Shown here piece by piece: positions 54,981-63,158 of a stretch of 64,000 nt of DNA. How positions within the stretch are numbered: the stretch's first letter is position 1; each line of letters starts with the position of its first letter. This stretch comes from Pseudomonadota bacterium (lineage in GTDB: Bacteria; Pseudomonadota; Gammaproteobacteria; Steroidobacterales; Woeseiaceae): contig JAQCAD010000012.1 in the NCBI GenBank assembly GCA_027621915.1, forward strand, positions 21,280-85,279. Direction: 5' to 3'. The notes under the pieces were generated by a model, which worked only from the letters and a program-made list of their open reading frames with translations, did no database searches and was not told where the DNA came from. Both the position numbers and the translations under genes were made by a program.

Positions 54981-55925
54981 TCACTGCATACTTTCAACCG
55001 AATCCAGAAAATTTTCGAGAACCATCCTGTATTCGTCCGGTTTTTTGGAAAGCGTTGAGTGTCCCGCATCCATGATCACCGTGAATTGCGAGCCTGGGAT
55101 GAGTTTTTGAAAACCGGCCACGGTTTCCGGCCTGGCTTCATCGAATTGCCCTGTCATGAACAGGACCGGCACGTCGATTTCATGCAGTCGATCGGTCACG
55201 TCGAAATCGATCAGCGTGCCGGTCGCGTAAAATTCCTGCGGACCCCACATGTATTCGTAAACAAACTGGCTCCATGGCGCGCCTTTGCATTCGGCCGCGG
55301 GTTCGGGACGTTTGCCAGCGTACATATGACGCTCGTAGTAAACCTCTGACGCTGCCACATACTCGTCGGAATCCGTAGTGCCTGCCTTTTCATGTTCGGT
55401 AAGGGTTCGCTGAACCTCTTCTGGCAACTGGCTGCGCTGAATATTGGCGTCGTCAACCCACAACGACGTACTCAGGAGCGGCGAAGAAAGAATGACGGAC
55501 GCGATGCCGTCGGTTCCTTTCTCGAGAACGTAGGCGGCCGCCAGAGAACCACCCCAGGAATGTCCAAGCAGGTGCATTTGAACGAGACCCAGTTCCTGCC
55601 GAAGCACATGCAATTCCTCGACAAAATGCTCAACAGTCCACAGAGACAAATCATCGGGCCGACCCGAGCGGCCGGTGCCAAGCTGGTCATAGCGGACGAT
55701 CGGCCGCTGATCACCCAGCGGTTCCAGCAAGGCGAAGCCGCACGAAGTGCCGCCCGGGCCACCATGCAATGCCAGCACCGGGATGCCGGGTCCGTTGCCG
55801 ACGACTTTGTACCAGACCGGGCCGCCAGGGACATCGATAAACCCCTGTCCTGGTACGGGATTTTCCCGACCTAAGCCGATTGAGCAGAGCGACAGAAACA
55901 GTACGACAAAGCAGATTCTTTTCAT
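54981..55925 (-). CDS. Exported alpha/beta hydrolase, proline iminopeptidase-like (S33 family)
   Basis: A 314 aa protein from the ATG at 55925, with a cleavable signal peptide (MKRICFVVLFLSLCSIGLG). The oxyanion-hole motif is LHGGPGGTS (residues about 55-63), the nucleophile elbow is GHSWGGS, and the late histidine is in DAGHSTLS. VRYDQLGTGRS is typical of proline iminopeptidase and related amidases. The extended frame upstream to 56267 overlaps the divergent class II aldolase gene and is not protein-like, so I rejected it. Periplasmic peptide or amide hydrolysis is expected. It converges with the ligase fragment at 3 bp. Confidence 0.87.
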   Translation of the reverse strand: MKRICFVVLFLSLCSIGLGRENPVPGQGFIDVPGGPVWYKVVGNGPGIPVLALHGGPGGTSCGFALLEPLGDQRPIVRYDQLGTGRSGRPDDLSLWTVEHFVEELHVLRQELGLVQMHLLGHSWGGSLAAAYVLEKGTDGIASVILSSPLLSTSLWVDDANIQRSQLPEEVQRTLTEHEKAGTTDSDEYVAASEVYYERHMYAGKRPEPAAECKGAPWSQFVYEYMWGPQEFYATGTLIDFDVTDRLHEIDVPVLFMTGQFDEARPETVAGFQKLIPGSQFTVIMDAGHSTLSKKPDEYRMVLENFLDSVESMQ

Positions 55926-56106
55926 TTCTTCACCCCGAGGTTTTGGTCGCCTGAGTCTAGGCGATAGGACCCATCTTGTCCGCATTTCAATTCGAGGGAC
56001 AGTGACGTCAACTGGGTATAATCGGTCACTGTCACTTGATTCGATCGCGTGGAGTTGAGCGAGAACATGGATCTCGATGGCATCGAATAGCGGGAGTAGC
56101 AACTGA

Positions 56107-56862
56107 ATGGTCAGGCATGTCGACACACGACCCGACGACAGGGTCGCAGAGCTCCGGGTTGATCTTGCTGCCGTGTTTCGCTGGACGGCGCGACTCGGCA
56201 TGCACGAGAGTGTAGCCAACCATTTCAGCCTAGCGATCGACGAGGCGTCAACACAATTCCTGATCAACCCGAACGGCCGCTATTTCGGCAATATGCGAGC
56301 AAGCGACCTGTTGTTGCTTGATGCGACGGACGCCGCGAATGCGCGTGGCGAGAATGCGCCGGACCCGACTGCATGGGCGATTCATTCGGCGATTCACCGC
56401 AATGCGCCGCATGCGCGCTGTGTTTTACACCTGCATCCGCATTGTGCGACGGCGCTCGCAAGTCTTGCGGACAGCAGGATGCCGCCGATCGATCAGAACA
56501 CAATGCGCTTTTACAACCGTTATGCCATCGACGAGGAGTTCGGCGGCATGGGCCTCGGTGAAGAGGCGGAGCGTCTTTCATTGGCCATTGGTGCGCACCC
56601 GATCCTGCTGATGGGAAATCATGGCGTCATCGCGGTCGGCCCATCGCCCGCAATTGCATTCGGGCACCTGTACTACTTCGAACTGGCCTGCCGCAATTAC
56701 GTCACGGCACTGGCCACAGGAAAACCGTTACGTGTGGCTAGCCACGAGGTTGCTGAAATGACCGCTCTGCAGTGGCAGGATTTCATCGAGCCGCTCTCGG
56801 TTGACCACCTGAGCGAGATTCGCGAGATCCTCGACCGCGAGGAACCGGAGTACCGAACCTAG
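56107..56862 (+). CDS. Class II aldolase/adducin family protein
   Basis: A 251 aa putative zinc-dependent aldolase or epimerase of the fuculose-aldolase/RhaD/adducin group. The N-terminal ESVANHFSLAID (residues about 37-48), metal-binding CVLHLHPHCATAL, and GNHGVIAVG carry the three zinc histidines. A glycine-rich phosphate-binding feature is less clear, as in decarboxylase-like members. It is monocistronic, divergent from the peptidase-like gene. Substrate unknown; the conserved adducin-like form is common in proteobacteria. Confidence 0.87.
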   Translation: MVRHVDTRPDDRVAELRVDLAAVFRWTARLGMHESVANHFSLAIDEASTQFLINPNGRYFGNMRASDLLLLDATDAANARGENAPDPTAWAIHSAIHRNAPHARCVLHLHPHCATALASLADSRMPPIDQNTMRFYNRYAIDEEFGGMGLGEEAERLSLAIGAHPILLMGNHGVIAVGPSPAIAFGHLYYFELACRNYVTALATGKPLRVASHEVAEMTALQWQDFIEPLSVDHLSEIREILDREEPEYRT

Positions 56863-57065
56863 TCCTGCAAATCGAACGGACGGTTGCCGACCAGCAGATC
56901 CTGGTTTTTCGCAACGCGCCTGATGCAGGCGCAGCCTTCATCGAAATCGTTCACGATGACCTCGTTGGCAAGTGCATTCTCGATCACAACGATAGCGGCA
57001 AGCCCCCCCGAAATTGTGATAACGTCAGCCAGAAGCGTGTTCGCAATCTTCGAGGAAATGCTAGG
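56859..57065 (-). other. Open reading stretch without a start codon (possible gene tail)
   Basis: Between the class II aldolase gene and csgG the minus strand is open for 68 codons, ending SGGLAAIVVIENALANEV, then VNDFDEGCACIRRVAKNQDL and FDLQD. The composition looks protein-like, but there is no ATG, and a TAA closes the frame on the upstream side. It could be the tail of a decayed gene or chance. I see no recognisable family. The rest of the 264 bp gap contains only the csgG ribosome site. Confidence 0.3.
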
Positions 57066-57126
57066 TTATCGCTGCAAATATCTGTTTTTGCTTACGAAAC
57101 CAGCTCATAGAACAGGAGTCAACAGT

Positions 57127-58263
57127 ATGAAAGACAGGACAGGGGCCGCAACGGCCGCATCAATTGCGTTACTTTTTGTAACGAACGCATGCTGGGCGGA
57201 TTTTGTCGACTATTCGGTTGGCAAGAAAGATCGGGTCCCGCTGCCTGAACGTATTGAGGACGTTGAGACAAAACACCTGTTGAATATTGAATGGGGGGAT
57301 TACGCGGGCCCGAAGTCTCGGCTCGGCGTCCTGAAAGTCGATAACACAAGTGCATCGAGTACTTTCACGATCTCGAGTTCGATGGGAGATGTCGACTACT
57401 CATCTGCAGCCGTCGGCGTTCCCGTCAATGGAATTGAAGCGATCGTAATTGATGCGCTGGCGCGTACGAATCGATTCCGATTGGTTGAGAGAACGGAACT
57501 TTCCAGCGTTCTGGGCGAGCAGGATTTGGCTACCTCCGGCCGGATAGCCACACCGTCCGGCGCACAGACCGGCAATGTACTCGGTGCCCAATACCTGGTG
57601 CAGGTCGTCGTCACCGACTATGAAGCGAATACCTCCGGCACGGATGGTGCAGTCGGTGGTTTGTTACGCAGTAAAGTTCCGCTCCTGGGTGGCATCAAGG
57701 CCGGCAAAAGTACTGGACGGGTAGGACTTAATTTCCGGCTCATCGACGCTGAAACCAGTGAGATCACGTTTACAAAACAAATCGAGGCAATTATTAACGA
57801 GAGCAACCTGGGATTTGGCGGCATTGGGTTTGGAAGTGATCTTGCGCTGGGCGGTTTTATGAGCAGTTACTCCAAGACGCCAGTGGGGCAGGCAGTTATC
57901 GCGGGTATCAATCAGGGCGTATTTGAATTGATCGCCCAAATTGGCGCCAAGCCGCCCGAAGGTTCAATCGTCAAAGCTGATTCGTCAGAGATTTACGTGA
58001 ATCTCGGGCTGGGCGTAGTTGAAACGGGGGATCGAATGCGTGTGAAACGTATGGGCGAGGAACTCATTGATCCGGATACCGGTATTTCGCTCGGCGGCAG
58101 CATAACTGACCTGGGAGAAATAGAAATCACCCAAGTGCAGGAAAAATTCTCAATTGCAAAACCAGTTTCACTCAACGGCAGCGCCGGGCGTGGAGACAAG
58201 GTCGTTGCGACCAAAGTGGCAGAACCGCTCGAATTTGCGCCGAGCTGGAAAGCACCGAAATAG
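57127..58263 (+). CDS. CsgG-family outer-membrane secretion/assembly protein
   Basis: A 378 aa protein from the ATG at 57127, chosen because AGGAG stands 8 nt upstream and a signal peptide (TAASIALLFVTNACWA) follows. The CsgG domain covers residues about 60-290: RLGVLKVDNTSAS, IDALARTNRFRLVERTELSSVLGEQ, GAQYLVQVVVTDYE and GRVGLNFRLIDAETSEI. A C-terminal about 80 aa extension (EGSIVKADSSEIYVNLG, then GDRMRVKR) resembles the SH3/flagellar-assembly T-type domain of CsgG-like proteins. No other curli genes (csgA, B, E, F) are nearby, so curli export is not implied. Confidence 0.88.
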   Translation: MKDRTGAATAASIALLFVTNACWADFVDYSVGKKDRVPLPERIEDVETKHLLNIEWGDYAGPKSRLGVLKVDNTSASSTFTISSSMGDVDYSSAAVGVPVNGIEAIVIDALARTNRFRLVERTELSSVLGEQDLATSGRIATPSGAQTGNVLGAQYLVQVVVTDYEANTSGTDGAVGGLLRSKVPLLGGIKAGKSTGRVGLNFRLIDAETSEITFTKQIEAIINESNLGFGGIGFGSDLALGGFMSSYSKTPVGQAVIAGINQGVFELIAQIGAKPPEGSIVKADSSEIYVNLGLGVVETGDRMRVKRMGEELIDPDTGISLGGSITDLGEIEITQVQEKFSIAKPVSLNGSAGRGDKVVATKVAEPLEFAPSWKAPK

Positions 58264-58403
58264 GATTTCTATTCCGAAATCGGTTTATGCACATCGATGG
58301 TTCTTTGCTGCTTGCGATCTGGCAACGCCGGGGCCGCCGCAGGCGAACCTAATCATCGTCGGAGTCTGACCGACCAGATTTCCACCCGGTGTACTATCGC
58401 GCC

Positions 58404-59888
58404 ATGGCAGAACGAAAACCCTACCTCTCGAAATCACGTTTGATTTCCGCCTGGCAGTGTCCGAAGAAACTGCACCTGGAGAAATTCCGCCCTGAACTCG
58501 GCGTCGTAACACCAGCGGTGCAATCGTTGTTTGCGACCGGCCACGAGGTGGGTGCGATTGCACAAAAACTTTACGGCACGGAAGCATCCGTTGAGATTCC
58601 GTTCAATCGCAAGATGAGATTAATGATCAAAGAGACGAAAGCGCTCATCGAACGCGGTGCCGGCTTTCCGATTTTCGAAGCAACGTTTCAATACGAAGGC
58701 GTATTGGTCCGGGTGGACGTGCTGATACCGGTCGAAAATGGCTGGCGGGCGATCGAGGTCAAGGCGTCGACATCAGTTAAGGATTATCACGTGCTCGACT
58801 GTGCGATCCAGGACTGGGTAATGCGAAATGTTGGACTTACGATCGAGTCCATTTCGCTTGCGCACGTCAACAACCAGTTCGTGTACACGGGTGACGGGAA
58901 CTACGAAGGCCTGCTGGCCGTGGAAAACCTGACGGAACAGGTGAGAGCCATGGAGCCTGGCGTCATCGAATTGCTTGCTAAGGCGCGAACCGCGATCACG
59001 GGTCCGATGCCAATCGTCAGGGTCGGTTCGCAGTGCAGCAAGCCCTATGACTGCCAGTTTCAATCGTATTGCTGGCCAAATGACACGGAATACCCAATCG
59101 CAGGCCTGGGCGGCAGCAAGGCGAAGCTCGGCGACTATGTTGCACTTGGCTATCGCGATATACGCGATGTCGACGCCGATTCGATAACGGCAGAAACACA
59201 GCTGCGCATTCATCGCGTCACGAGCGAGGGAATGCCGGAAGTACTGGATGGTGCGCGGCGAATCCTGGGTGCGCTTGATTACCCACGTTATTACCTCGAC
59301 TTCGAAACCATCTCGCCGGCGGTACCATTTTGGGCTGGCACTCGGCCATATGCCGCGGTGCCGGTGCAATGGTCCTGTCATATCGATGACGGAACGGGAG
59401 ATGGTTCGCCCGGAAGCCTGCGTCACGAGGAGTTTCTCGACTTGTCGGGCCAGCCACCAATGCGTGCACTCGCCGAGTGCCTGATCGAATGCCTTGGCAA
59501 CGAAGGACCGGTGCTGATGTACACGAACTATGAAGAGGGCGTAGTCAAGCGCCTGATCGAGTTGTTCCCGGATCTGACGGAACCGCTGAACAAGATCGTC
59601 GATCGCTTGTTCGATCTGCATCCGGTCGTCAAAGACAATTACTACCACCCGAAGATGCTGGGCTCGTGGTCGATCAAGGCCGTGTCGCCGTGCATTGCAC
59701 CACACATGAATTACGCGGAGATTTCCGGCATCAACGAGGGCATGGCAGCGTCGGATGGTTTCATCGAGGCGATTGATCCTGAAACCGACCTGGTGCGCAA
59801 GGCTAAGCTTGAAGGGCAGCTGTTACGCTACTGCCGCTTTGATACCGAAGCGATGGTCGAGATTGTACGGTTCTTCACGCACGGTTAA
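58404..59888 (+). CDS. DUF2779 protein: Cas4-like Fe-S nuclease domain fused to a DEDD exonuclease-like domain
   Basis: A 494 aa protein from the ATG at 58404 (an upstream GTG at 58389 is possible). Residues about 5-225 resemble the Cas4/RecB-type PD-(D/E)XK nuclease: an N-terminal CPKKLHL cysteine, VRVDVLIP, AIEVKAST (D and E-x-K), and a cysteine group, SQCSKPYDCQFQSYCW, for a [4Fe-4S] cluster. Residues about 285-494 form the DUF2779 domain, with YYLDFETISPAVPFW, YTNYEEG and YCRFDTEAMVEI, which look like the acidic residues of DnaQ-type 3'-5' exonucleases. No CRISPR array or other cas gene is near. The substrate is presumably DNA or RNA. Confidence 0.85.
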   Translation: MAERKPYLSKSRLISAWQCPKKLHLEKFRPELGVVTPAVQSLFATGHEVGAIAQKLYGTEASVEIPFNRKMRLMIKETKALIERGAGFPIFEATFQYEGVLVRVDVLIPVENGWRAIEVKASTSVKDYHVLDCAIQDWVMRNVGLTIESISLAHVNNQFVYTGDGNYEGLLAVENLTEQVRAMEPGVIELLAKARTAITGPMPIVRVGSQCSKPYDCQFQSYCWPNDTEYPIAGLGGSKAKLGDYVALGYRDIRDVDADSITAETQLRIHRVTSEGMPEVLDGARRILGALDYPRYYLDFETISPAVPFWAGTRPYAAVPVQWSCHIDDGTGDGSPGSLRHEEFLDLSGQPPMRALAECLIECLGNEGPVLMYTNYEEGVVKRLIELFPDLTEPLNKIVDRLFDLHPVVKDNYYHPKMLGSWSIKAVSPCIAPHMNYAEISGINEGMAASDGFIEAIDPETDLVRKAKLEGQLLRYCRFDTEAMVEIVRFFTHG

Positions 59889-59927
59889 ATAGACACATCT
59901 GGCACACGCCTGCACATTTATCGTCAA

Positions 59928-60095
59928 ATGCCCAACGGCCGGTACGTCGACCTAAGCGACAGTGGCGATGACACCGGATTTTCAGTCGGTGGTCTTTATG
60001 ACCTGAGTGATGCGTTCTCTGTTGGCCTGGGTGGCAGCTGGAGCGACGATACCTCTTCTTACACGCTGAGTGGCCGCTTCTATTTCGGCAATTAA
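59928..60095 (+). pseudogene. C-terminal remnant of an outer-membrane beta-barrel protein
   Basis: A 55-codon frame reads as alternating beta strands, with FSVGGLYDLSDAFSVGLGGS and YTLSGRFYFGN at the end, the usual form of the last strands of a porin-like barrel. Nothing upstream supports a longer gene, since the DUF2779 gene ends 40 bp before. A strong terminator follows, as expected for a real 3' end. It is a leftover of a larger gene. It was too short to be called by length alone. Confidence 0.6.
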
Positions 60096-60117
60096 GATCA
60101 GCTTCATGGCAAAAGAA

Positions 60118-60144
60118 AACCCCGCCTGGTGCGGGGTTTTTTTT
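60118..60144 (+). terminator. Rho-independent terminator
   Basis: Stem CCCCGC/GCGGGG (60120-60125 and 60131-60136) with loop CTGGT is followed by eight T. It ends plus-strand transcription after the barrel remnant, and probably also of the DUF2779 gene. Confidence 0.93.
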
Positions 60145-60165
60145 GCTAACCGAATGCGCATTGCT

Positions 60166-60345
60166 CTATGCAAGGGGTCGCAGTGCCTGCAGCACCGTCG
60201 GTATCAGTTCCGACACGGTCGGGTGAATATGCACGGCACGTGAGATGGTCGTGTACGGTTTTTTCGCGTACATCACATCAAGCTGGGAATGCAGGGCCTC
60301 AACGCCACGCCGGGCAAGTGCTGCCACATGTGCAACGGCAACCGG
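60166..60345 (-). pseudogene. C-terminal remnant of a pyridine-nucleotide-disulfide oxidoreductase
   Basis: The minus strand ends in KKPYTTISRAVHIHPTVSE followed by LIPTVLQALRPLA and a TAG stop at 60166. This is the characteristic dimerisation-domain end of mercuric-reductase/glutathione-reductase-like flavoproteins (the HPT-x-x-E motif with the active-site histidine). About 45 codons are recognisable; the frame stays open upstream without family match beyond about 60305. FAD and NAD motifs are absent, so it is a relic. Confidence 0.7.
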
Positions 60346-60556
60346 TTGGTGGCATTGAACTGCCAGGTGTTATCGGCATGTTTTGCGAGATTGGCGACAT
60401 TCACTTTGCAGCGATCAAGGTCAATGTTTCACTAATCCCTGACATCATCGCCGTGCAATGTAATAATCAGGCCTTGCGCGGTCAGATTGTAAAGGCATCG
60501 CACGCAATCAAGAACAACCAACAACACGCATTCAGAAGAAAGCAGTATTTGTTACT

Positions 60557-61015
60557 TTGGCCACAGTCGCCCTCGGCGCGACGACCTATGTCTCGTTTGC
60601 CGCTGACGAATTGGCATTCGCAAACCAGATCGAAGCCAGGCAGTCGTTCATGCACGTATACCGGTTCAACCTGGGTTTGCTCGGTGCCATGGCGAAAGGT
60701 GATGCACCTTACAGTGCAGAACAGGCATCTGCTGCCGCCAACAATCTGCTGGCTGCTTCCAAAATGAGCAATGGGGCGATGTGGCCTGCCGGGTCGGATA
60801 TGGGTGCGGAGGGGTATGCCGGCGTGACGTGGGCGAAGCCGGAAATCTGGTCGACCTATCCTAAAATAGGTGAAAAGGGTGCGGCACTGACGGAAGCACT
60901 GGAAGCGATGGCTGCTGGGGCCGGCAATGGACTGGACGCGTTACGCAGCAATATGGGTGGCGTTGCCGACGGCTGCAAGGGCTGCCACGAACCGTTCCGG
61001 GCCGAGAACGACTGA
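60557..61015 (+). CDS. Cytochrome c' family protein with no standard start codon before its signal peptide
   Basis: A haem protein whose C-terminal CKGCHEPF gives the single haem site of cytochrome c' (mature length about 130 aa). Residues are mostly helical, with FANQIEARQSFMHVYRFNLG at the front. The signal peptide reads KKAVFVTLATVALGATTYVS and begins at 60536, before any ATG, GTG or TTG in frame. TTG at 60557 would cut the signal in half, and an ATT at 60530 is the only codon that would give MQKKAVF. The frame is closed further up by a TAA at 60464. Translation start is therefore doubtful. It lies just before a dihaem cytochrome gene, 29 bp apart. Confidence 0.75.
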   Translation: MATVALGATTYVSFAADELAFANQIEARQSFMHVYRFNLGLLGAMAKGDAPYSAEQASAAANNLLAASKMSNGAMWPAGSDMGAEGYAGVTWAKPEIWSTYPKIGEKGAALTEALEAMAAGAGNGLDALRSNMGGVADGCKGCHEPFRAEND

Positions 61016-61044
61016 GCATAAGTAAGATCGCAGGTCTTAAGCAT

Positions 61045-61980
61045 TTGAAACGCATGCTGGTCGCCGGACTTGTCGTGGCCGGCGTCCTGGCGTGCGCGTT
61101 CTTCGTGCTCACGATGGCACGATCTTCCCGCGAACCGCTTCCGGAGCACAGCGCGAATTTTGCCAATGGCGAATTGCTGTTCTGGGCGGGCGGTTGCGCG
61201 TCCTGCCATGCAGCGGCCGATGCGGAAGATAGCGATCTCTTGATTTTGAGTGGCGGCAGATCACTCAACACGCCATTTGGTGTTTTTCGTTCGCCGAACA
61301 TTTCGCCCGATCCGAATTTCGGTATCGGCGGTTGGTCAATGCTCGATTTCGTCAATGCGATGGTGAAAGGAGTCTCGCCTGACAAACGGCACTATTATCC
61401 GGCGTTCCCGTACCCCAATTATCAAAACATTGAGATCGACGACCTGCTCGATCTCAAAGCGTATCTGAACACGCTGCCGCCCTCATCGAACGAAGTGGCG
61501 GGGCACTCGCTTCAATTTCCGTACTCGCTTCGCCGCGGCATCGGATTGTGGAAGTGGCGATATCTGGCCCGCTCCAGGTCGGATCGAACAAATGAGGCAA
61601 GTGAGCAGATAGAACGCGGGCGCTACCTCGTGCGGGGTCCCGGCCATTGCGGCGCCTGCCATACCGCGAGGGATCAATTCGGTGGTGAGATCACTGAGCG
61701 ACTACTCGCGGGGGCCGAATCACTGGAGTTCGGGGAAGGCAATGACGCATCGAGCGCTGGTCGCATTCCGAATATCACTCCGCATGCAGAGGGTATTGGT
61801 GGCTGGAGCGAATCGGACATCGCGTATGCACTTGAGACCGGTTTCGATCCAGACTTCGATTCTTTCGGCGGGTCGATGGTGGAGGTTCAGGAGAACATGG
61901 CAAGACTGCCGGCAGAGGACCGCGCCGCAATCGCAGCCTACCTGAAATCTATTCCGGCCATTTCGTCAGAGGCGCACTAG
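61045..61980 (+). CDS. Dihaem cytochrome c, membrane-anchored or exported
   Basis: A 311 aa protein with two haem sites, CASCHAA (residues about 52-58) and CGACHTAR (about 196-203), each in its own cytochrome c domain. The N-terminal stretch RMLVAGLVVAGVLACAFFVL is a signal or anchor. Segments such as GGWSMLDFVNAMVKGVSPD are typical of cytochrome subunits of membrane dehydrogenases. The TTG at 61045 or the ATG at 61054 starts it. It could serve the GMC dehydrogenase or the cytochrome c' system, but no dehydrogenase is adjacent. Confidence 0.88.
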   Translation: MKRMLVAGLVVAGVLACAFFVLTMARSSREPLPEHSANFANGELLFWAGGCASCHAAADAEDSDLLILSGGRSLNTPFGVFRSPNISPDPNFGIGGWSMLDFVNAMVKGVSPDKRHYYPAFPYPNYQNIEIDDLLDLKAYLNTLPPSSNEVAGHSLQFPYSLRRGIGLWKWRYLARSRSDRTNEASEQIERGRYLVRGPGHCGACHTARDQFGGEITERLLAGAESLEFGEGNDASSAGRIPNITPHAEGIGGWSESDIAYALETGFDPDFDSFGGSMVEVQENMARLPAEDRAAIAAYLKSIPAISSEAH

Positions 61981-62184
61981 CTGCAGTTTTTCGGCCGATC
62001 CGTACTTCGATGCCGATTTTTCGACTTCAGTAGTAAAATTAAGTGTAATTCCTAGCTGTTTGTTTTTAAACAGAACAGACCGAGCATCATCGCGAATCCA
62101 GCCGGGATAAGTGTGCGCTTAAACGATGGCGGTTATTATCACTATCCTGTGGTTCAGACTTTCCGCACGCTCAAGGAGCCAGTC
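61981..62184. other. Intergenic region with promoter for the NYN/PIN gene
   Basis: A 204 bp gap. An AT-rich part at about 62030-62075 (TAAAATTAAGTGTAATTCCT, then TTTTTAAAC) is the likeliest promoter zone. The last 12 bp carry a near-perfect ribosome site, AAGGAG, ahead of the GTG at 62185. No other feature seen. Confidence 0.35.
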
Positions 62185-62781
62185 GTGTCAACGCAATACG
62201 TGCTTATCGATTTCGAGAATGTTCAGCCCAAGAATCTTGAGATTCTTGCCAAGCATCCGTTCAACGTCTTTGTGTTCGTCGGCGCGAATCAGACAAAGGT
62301 GTCATTTGATCTCGCGGCGTCAATGCAACTGCTCGGCAGTAACGCGAAATACGTGAAAATTGCCGGCAATGGCCAGAACGCGCTGGATTTTCATGTCGCG
62401 TATTACATCGGCGTGCTGGCAGAAAAAGACCCGAAAGGGATCTTTCATATCATCAGCAAGGACAAAGGCTTTGATCCGCTGATCAAACATCTCAAAGAGA
62501 AAGGCATTGAGATAAGAAGGGAAAGCGACCTGGCCGAGATCCCGGTGCTTCGAATCAAGGATTCCACGAGCGATGACGAAAAGGTCGCCGCGATTGTCAG
62601 GAACCTGGCGGCAAGGGGGCAGTCACGGCCGCGCAAAGTGAAAACGCTCGAAAACACGATCAACACTTTGTTTACGAAGAAGCTCGATAAGAAAGACCTG
62701 GCTGCGCTGGTTAGTGAATTACAAAAGCGAAACTACATTGCGGTGAACCAGGGCAATGTCAGTTACAAGCTGCCGCGCTGA
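62185..62781 (+). CDS. NYN/PIN-like domain protein (putative RNase)
   Basis: A 198 aa protein. The GTG at 62185 is chosen because AAGGAG stands 6 nt upstream. The NYN-type PIN core has YVLIDFENVQPKNLEIL (residues about 5-21, first acidic residue), NGQNALDFHVAYYIGV (second) and HIISKDKGFDPLI (third). The C-terminal third is basic and helical (KKLDKKDLAALVSELQKR), with a short strand pair like a winged-helix or OST-HTH-like RNA-binding tail. Such proteins usually act on RNA. There is no antitoxin-like partner; the next gene is a small membrane protein. Confidence 0.84.
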   Translation: MSTQYVLIDFENVQPKNLEILAKHPFNVFVFVGANQTKVSFDLAASMQLLGSNAKYVKIAGNGQNALDFHVAYYIGVLAEKDPKGIFHIISKDKGFDPLIKHLKEKGIEIRRESDLAEIPVLRIKDSTSDDEKVAAIVRNLAARGQSRPRKVKTLENTINTLFTKKLDKKDLAALVSELQKRNYIAVNQGNVSYKLPR

Positions 62782-62800
62782 TTTTTGCCAAGGAGCACTG

Positions 62801-63046
62801 ATGACGGAAGAAAAGCCGGATTTTTGGTTTCACGCGAAATACTATGGCTGGGGTTGGGGTTTGCCGGCAAGATGGCAAGGGTGGCTGGTGCTGGTTGTAT
62901 ACCTGGGATTGATATTCGCAGGTCTGTACACCATAAGGACGCCGCAGTTCAGGCTGCCGTATTTCACGATCGTTACTGTGTTGCTGATTATCGTTGTCGC
63001 ATTCAAGGGCGAAAGACCTTTGCGATGGCGTTGGGGCAAAGACTGA
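62801..63046 (+). CDS. Small membrane protein of unknown function
   Basis: An 81 aa protein from the ATG at 62801, with AAGGAG 6 nt upstream. Two membrane segments are seen (GWLVLVVYLGLIFAGLYTI and YFTIVTVLLIIVVAF). The N-terminal WFHAKYYGWGWGLPARWQGW and the C-terminal GERPLRWRWGKD are Trp- and Arg-rich. It resembles small hypothetical membrane proteins of proteobacteria. Start lies 19 bp past the NYN/PIN stop, so they are probably co-transcribed. Confidence 0.8.
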   Translation: MTEEKPDFWFHAKYYGWGWGLPARWQGWLVLVVYLGLIFAGLYTIRTPQFRLPYFTIVTVLLIIVVAFKGERPLRWRWGKD

Positions 63047-63158
63047 CTTGGGCGGGCAGTGGAAAAGGTGTCAGATTTATTTTTGGCCCGTACTCAAGAA
63101 AGCCGTCAAGCATTCACAAATCTGACAGCTCATCACCAGCGTAAACCGTGCCCGGAAT

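Noticed and set aside
55926..56267. Upstream extension of the proline-iminopeptidase-like protein
   Set aside because: It overlaps the divergent class II aldolase gene and would place 114 residues ahead of a good signal peptide.
56884..57126. Upstream extension of the CsgG protein by 81 residues
   Set aside because: The ATG at 57127 has a proper ribosome site and starts a signal peptide; the extension would bury it.
58773..59705. Minus-strand open frame of 310 codons opposite the DUF2779 gene
   Set aside because: The plus-strand reading has clear nuclease motifs; the reverse frame has none.
58404..59888. CRISPR-Cas locus because of the Cas4-like domain
   Set aside because: No repeat-spacer array and no other cas gene in the window; the fused DUF2779 domain marks a different family.
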